Source: Sphingobacterium sp. (GTDB lineage Bacteria > Bacteroidota > Bacteroidia > SpSt-205). From it: a stretch of DNA of 10,267 nt. The notes under the pieces were generated by a model. The model did no database searches. It had not been told where the DNA came from and was given only the letters and a program-made list of their open reading frames with translations. Made by a program: the position numbers and the translations under genes. Where the stretch lies: NCBI GenBank assembly GCA_028276345.1, contig JAPYWM010000032.1:1-10267 (forward strand), in the 5' to 3' direction. Shown here in pieces: positions 7,561 through 10,267 of the stretch (within the stretch, counting starts at the first letter, position 1; each line of letters opens with the position of its first letter).

Positions 7561-7585
7561 AAAATTACGACAGAGTGCCCATCAT
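7561..7585 (-). repeat. 25-base direct repeat, copy 1
   Basis: This 25-base segment matches 7627-7651 at 23 of 25 positions, with a period of 66 bases; similarity stops abruptly at both edges. On the minus strand it begins ATGATGGGCAC and contains CTGTCGTA; its core is a short near-palindrome (GGGCACTC here, a perfect one in copy 2). The copy lies 28 bases upstream of the two-transmembrane gene start and reads as a tiny frame, MMGTLS then TAA. Confidence 0.7.
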
Positions 7586-7626
7586 AGTTGCATTTTGCTG
7601 CGGAATAAGTGCTTCGGTTCGTTCGT

Positions 7627-7651
7627 AAAACTACGACAGGGTGCCCATCAT
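7627..7651 (-). repeat. 25-base direct repeat, copy 2
   Basis: The second copy differs from copy 1 at two positions only. On the minus strand it also encodes MMGTLS, here followed by TAG: the two differences are synonymous in this frame (ACC/ACT for Thr and TAG/TAA for stop). Its core GGGCACCC is a short inverted repeat. The 41 bases between copies show no similarity to the flanks. Two copies are too few for a CRISPR array; a dispersed intergenic repeat or a leader-peptide pair are alternatives. Confidence 0.7.
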
Positions 7652-7922
7652 GGCTACCCGGACACACCTCAAGCAGTTACTCGCACAAGCTAACCCGCCT
7701 ATGGTATCTACAAGTCTCCTCAGTGGCGATACATGAAAAATTTTGCAATCAAATCGTCGTATATACCATGATACTTATGGAACCAATCGCAAACTAAGTT
7801 ATCACTAACTATCCGATCAGGCAAAGTATTTCCTCATATATGCTGGAGAATAGACGTAATGACTTACTTTCTACGCACCTACACTAAGGAGAAGAACAAA
7901 CTATGAGCCCATCTGTATAAAC

Positions 7923-8981
7923 TCAGACTGCCTCTAAACCCCGACGAAACCGCCTGAGCCCCTCCTCAAAAGAAAACCAGCTTCCCCGATACAGATGGCC
8001 TGCGTCTAAAGACCCTGCGGCCAAACTCTTCAATAACCGCACCAGATCGTCAGAAGTATCATAAAAGTAGCTGCAATCTTCTAACTCTGCTTCCCCAGCA
8101 AAGCTCCTATGCAAAAAAAGCGGCTTCCGATGGGCCTGGGCTATCGGAAAAGCCCCGCTAATTTGTGAGTCGAGATAGACTCTGTGCTCCCCATAGCGGT
8201 TTGGATGTATCAGCGCTAAAACCGCTTGAGCCATCCTTAAGTACGCATGATACAATGGAAACGGCACTATGTCTGAAAAGCTTATGAAAATTTCCTCCCA
8301 CCCTCTCTCTTGAATCCGACTAACAAAGTCTGCATAATCGCTGTGCCTCCCCGCTGCTGGTCCCAGTAAAATAAACCGAAACTGCTCACGCCCTTCCAGC
8401 CGGTCCAGCACCTCTAAAAGCATCCGATAATCCCGACGCTTATACTCCACCCGTCCCGGAATACAGATATAGACCTTGCCTTCCGCCCCTTGCACGGCGG
8501 GTATCTGAGCCTCCAAAGATGCGGGATAAACCCCCGTCCAAAGATAATCCGAGCGCATACGATACCTCTCAGGCAATCGCTCGTATAACCCCGGCCGTAA
8601 AACCCAAAAGAAACGCATATACCGCATCATCCGCCACTGAATCCAACTAAATCGCCGAAGTTTAGCCAGATCGTGAATGACCCCTACCTGCGCCGCGTCC
8701 GAATAGGCACTCGCCAAGGCCAAAGGCTCCTTCCCATAAGCTGTAACATGCACAATATGAGTAGGCCGAAAAGACTTTACTCTATCCATAAAACGCCGAA
8801 AATTCTCTCTCCCTTCGTACGGAATAAATCCATCTGCCTCCGATAAGCTCTGATACAGCCCCTCCCATAAAGGCGGAGCCGCTACGGCAATCGCCTCCGG
8901 TCTTAGGGCCGCCGCATACGCAATCAATGCCAAAGCTGTATCATGATGATTAGTCGATAACTCCGAAATGAGTATGCGCAT
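7923..8981 (-). CDS. Putative glycosyltransferase, GT-B fold (GT4-like)
   Basis: A 352-residue predicted cytoplasmic or membrane-associated enzyme that would transfer a sugar from a nucleotide donor to a glycan or lipid acceptor; the substrate is unknown. The N-terminal half is Rossmann-like (MRILISELS, then PTHIVHVTAYG). The C-terminal half opens near residue 169 with VYICIPGRVEYKRRDYRML, similar to the start of the donor-binding half of GT4 enzymes (strand, Gly, then Lys-Arg and a helix), and near residue 257 has HPNRYGEHRVYLDSQISG, where GT4 enzymes carry the E-x7-E element; here that motif is not canonical. The ATG at 8981 starts 11 bases after the recQ stop and gives a normal N-terminus; the frame is open further upstream but that part lies in recQ. 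Co-transcription with recQ is likely. No other glycan genes are visible here. Confidence 0.65.
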   Translation of the reverse strand: MRILISELSTNHHDTALALIAYAAALRPEAIAVAAPPLWEGLYQSLSEADGFIPYEGRENFRRFMDRVKSFRPTHIVHVTAYGKEPLALASAYSDAAQVGVIHDLAKLRRFSWIQWRMMRYMRFFWVLRPGLYERLPERYRMRSDYLWTGVYPASLEAQIPAVQGAEGKVYICIPGRVEYKRRDYRMLLEVLDRLEGREQFRFILLGPAAGRHSDYADFVSRIQERGWEEIFISFSDIVPFPLYHAYLRMAQAVLALIHPNRYGEHRVYLDSQISGAFPIAQAHRKPLFLHRSFAGEAELEDCSYFYDTSDDLVRLLKSLAAGSLDAGHLYRGSWFSFEEGLRRFRRGLEAV

Positions 8982-8992
8982 ACATAACCTGG

Positions 8993-10267
8993 TTATCTTT
9001 TCTTTCGCCAGCGAAGCCGCCAGTCTGATAGAATTTCTATCTGACCCTCTGCAATCAGAATCTCGAGTATTTGCTCGGCGCTTTTGGGTAGGCGCCGCCG
9101 GAGAAAGGCCTGCACATCGGCCAGAGACCGGGGCACCGCCATGAGGGCGGCCAGCTCCACCCGGAGGGTCTCCAGGGCCTGGGGGCTGACTTCTTCTACC
9201 CGGTAGTAGCCCCGACACACATCACACTGCCCACAAGCAGGAATCGCCTCGTCAAAGTAGCGCAGAAGATACTGGGCCCGGCAAGCCTCACGCTGCTGAT
9301 AGTACCCCAGCATGAACCGCAGACGCACCTGCGCGGCCCTGAGAAGATCCCGGTACTTATGCCGGACGGTCTCCCAGCGAGTAGGTGTGGGCTTTTCCCC
9401 CAGCACGATCTCCAGCGCCCCCTCTGGCAAAGCGTCATGTTCTAACCACCCCAGCCGCCGCAGCGTCTCTAACTCCCGGTAAAGTTCCTCATATCCCACC
9501 CCCATCTCCTGACTCCAATCCCGCAAATCTACGTACACCCCCTCCCGAAAAAGCGCTGCGCCCCCCAGCCGCAAAATCCACTCTGCGAGGCCAGAAAGGG
9601 GACTTCCCTGCCATATCTCGGGGGCCACGCGCGATCGCAGGTAGGCCCGTTCTCCTACCTCGCCCCGCACCTCCAGAAAATGCTCCTGTGAAAGAAGGTG
9701 CAGCGCTTGTCGCACCAGATGCGCCGATGCATTCACCCGCTCTGCCAACCGAGATATAGGGAGACGCAGCCGCCGGGAGGCCCCCGCCGCCTGCTCTAAG
9801 TGCCGATAAAACCCCTGCAAAAAGGCCTGCGAGGGATACTTCTCCTGGATACGCCGCTCTAAATCCATGGCATCCCGCGGCGTGTATAAGGCCACAGCGT
9901 ATGCCAGCTCTCCATCCCGCCCCGCCCGCCCCACCTCCTGAAAGTAAGCCTCTGGCTCCGCCGCTAAGTCATAATGGAGCACAAACCGCGTGTTGGGCTT
10001 GTCTATGCCCATCCCAAACGCTGAGGTGGCCACGATAATCCGCACCTTCTCCTGGATCCACGCTTCCTGAACAGCACTCCGCACCTGCGCAGGCATCCCC
10101 GCATGATACGCCGCCGCCGACACCCCCCAACCCCTTAGCCGCTCCGCCACCTGCATCGTGCCCCGCTGCGAACTCACATACACAATCCCACTCCCAGAAA
10201 GTTTCTTCACCGACTGCAAAAGCCGTTTGTCTTTATCCACATCATACACCACCGCATAATAGAAGTT
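8993..10267 (-). CDS. recQ: RecQ family ATP-dependent DNA helicase, C-terminal part (cut by window edge)
   Basis: A 3'-5' DNA helicase of superfamily 2 acting in recombinational repair and replication-fork processing. The visible part is 424 residues; the N-terminal RecA-like domain with the Walker and DEAH motifs lies beyond the window. Seen, counted from the visible end: NFYYAVVYDVD, the usual lead-in to the second RecA-like domain; YVSSQRGTMQVAERL (motif IV region); ATSAFGMGIDKP (80-91, motif V); QEVGRAGRDG (110-119, motif VI with the arginine finger); then about 200 residues of winged-helix-like sequence; a four-cysteine zinc site (C329, C345, C348, C351, ending CGQCDVC); and a short C-terminal helical part ending KKR. 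No HRDC domain is visible. The zinc site lies after a long insertion, as in the shorter RecQ paralogues common in Bacteroidota rather than E. coli RecQ. The glycosyltransferase gene follows 11 bases downstream. Confidence 0.9.
   Translation of the reverse strand, partial: NFYYAVVYDVDKDKRLLQSVKKLSGSGIVYVSSQRGTMQVAERLRGWGVSAAAYHAGMPAQVRSAVQEAWIQEKVRIIVATSAFGMGIDKPNTRFVLHYDLAAEPEAYFQEVGRAGRDGELAYAVALYTPRDAMDLERRIQEKYPSQAFLQGFYRHLEQAAGASRRLRLPISRLAERVNASAHLVRQALHLLSQEHFLEVRGEVGERAYLRSRVAPEIWQGSPLSGLAEWILRLGGAALFREGVYVDLRDWSQEMGVGYEELYRELETLRRLGWLEHDALPEGALEIVLGEKPTPTRWETVRHKYRDLLRAAQVRLRFMLGYYQQREACRAQYLLRYFDEAIPACGQCDVCRGYYRVEEVSPQALETLRVELAALMAVPRSLADVQAFLRRRLPKSAEQILEILIAEGQIEILSDWRLRWRKKR

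Larger units (their letters stand above)
7533..7922. other. AT-rich intergenic stretch without a gene
   Basis: About 390 bases between the glycosyltransferase stop and the start of the two-transmembrane gene. It holds the two 25-base repeat copies, several partial -7-like sequences on the minus strand (TTAGTTTGC at 7797-7789 and TACTTTGC at 7828-7821, neither a full match) and only short open frames without protein-like composition. No tRNA or clear intrinsic terminator was recognised. It may contain the promoter of the two-transmembrane gene, which would give that transcript a long leader running through the repeats. Confidence 0.6.

Noticed and set aside
7561..7651. CRISPR array
   Set aside because: Only two copies, differing at two positions, with a 25-base repeat and a 41-base gap; no further copies in the flanks and no cas genes in the window.
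7533..7667. Longer start for the two-transmembrane protein at 7667
   Set aside because: The extension runs through both repeat copies and changes amino acids between them, while another frame shows only silent differences; ATG 7532 starts a plausible helical N-terminus.
7609..7797. Plus-strand 62-codon frame in the intergenic region
   Set aside because: It overlaps a repeat copy, has no ribosome site or homology, and its composition is not protein-like.
7901..7920. Tiny plus-strand frame MSPSV after an AAGGAG sequence
   Set aside because: Five codons only and a 12-base spacing; no sign of function.
8982..9218. Longer glycosyltransferase start at 9218
   Set aside because: The added residues lie inside the end of recQ in another frame, are Pro/Arg-rich without homology, and the ATG at 8981 gives a normal Rossmann-type N-terminus.

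Overview
The window looks like a chromosomal segment of a Bacteroidota bacterium or a close FCB-group relative. The signs are a PorV/PorQ-family outer-membrane protein, a TPR-transmembrane-SpoIIE phosphatase of the architecture common in Bacteroidota, an N-terminal fragment matching the bacillithiol deacetylase BshB1, a secreted beta-propeller/PKD protein, a RecQ with a winged-helix-like region before its zinc site, and sequences matching the Bacteroidota -7 element (TAnnTTTG). Most of the window is GC-rich; bases 6500-7900 are clearly AT-richer. The species cannot be told from the sequence.

Layout. Bases 1-250 (minus) are the 5' part of bshB1. It is divergent, across only 27 bases, from a plus-strand gene (278-1723) for a secreted seven-repeat propeller with a C-terminal PKD domain. 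That gene runs tail-to-tail, with a 20-base overlap, into a minus-strand block read from right to left: a short hypothetical gene (6467-6219), maf (6189-5563), the TPR/SpoIIE phosphatase (5566-2765) and the PorV/PorQ-family gene (2798-1704). Junctions in this block overlap or nearly touch (ATGA between maf and the phosphatase, 34 bases between the phosphatase and porV), so it is probably one operon. Upstream lies an unrecognised two-transmembrane protein (7532-6525) in AT-rich sequence, preceded by a 390-base gap containing two copies of a 25-base repeat. The right end holds a putative glycosyltransferase (8981-7923) directly behind a RecQ-family helicase that runs off the window (8993 to 10267).

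How the genes fit together. The phosphatase has the layout of a sensor (N-terminal membrane targeting, TPR array, membrane segment, coiled coil, PP2C-like catalytic domain) and sits beside an envelope protein of the PorV/PorQ type. A link between signalling and the cell surface or type IX secretion is plausible but inferred. bshB1 belongs to low-molecular-weight thiol synthesis, Maf to nucleotide-pool cleaning, RecQ to DNA repair; these look like ordinary housekeeping genes.

The least ordinary features are the almost perfectly symmetric 33-base divergent control region at 248-280, where a -7-like element lies five bases before each GTG start, and the AT-rich segment with its unknown membrane protein and repeat pair. 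No complete mobile element, CRISPR array, rRNA or tRNA was recognised.
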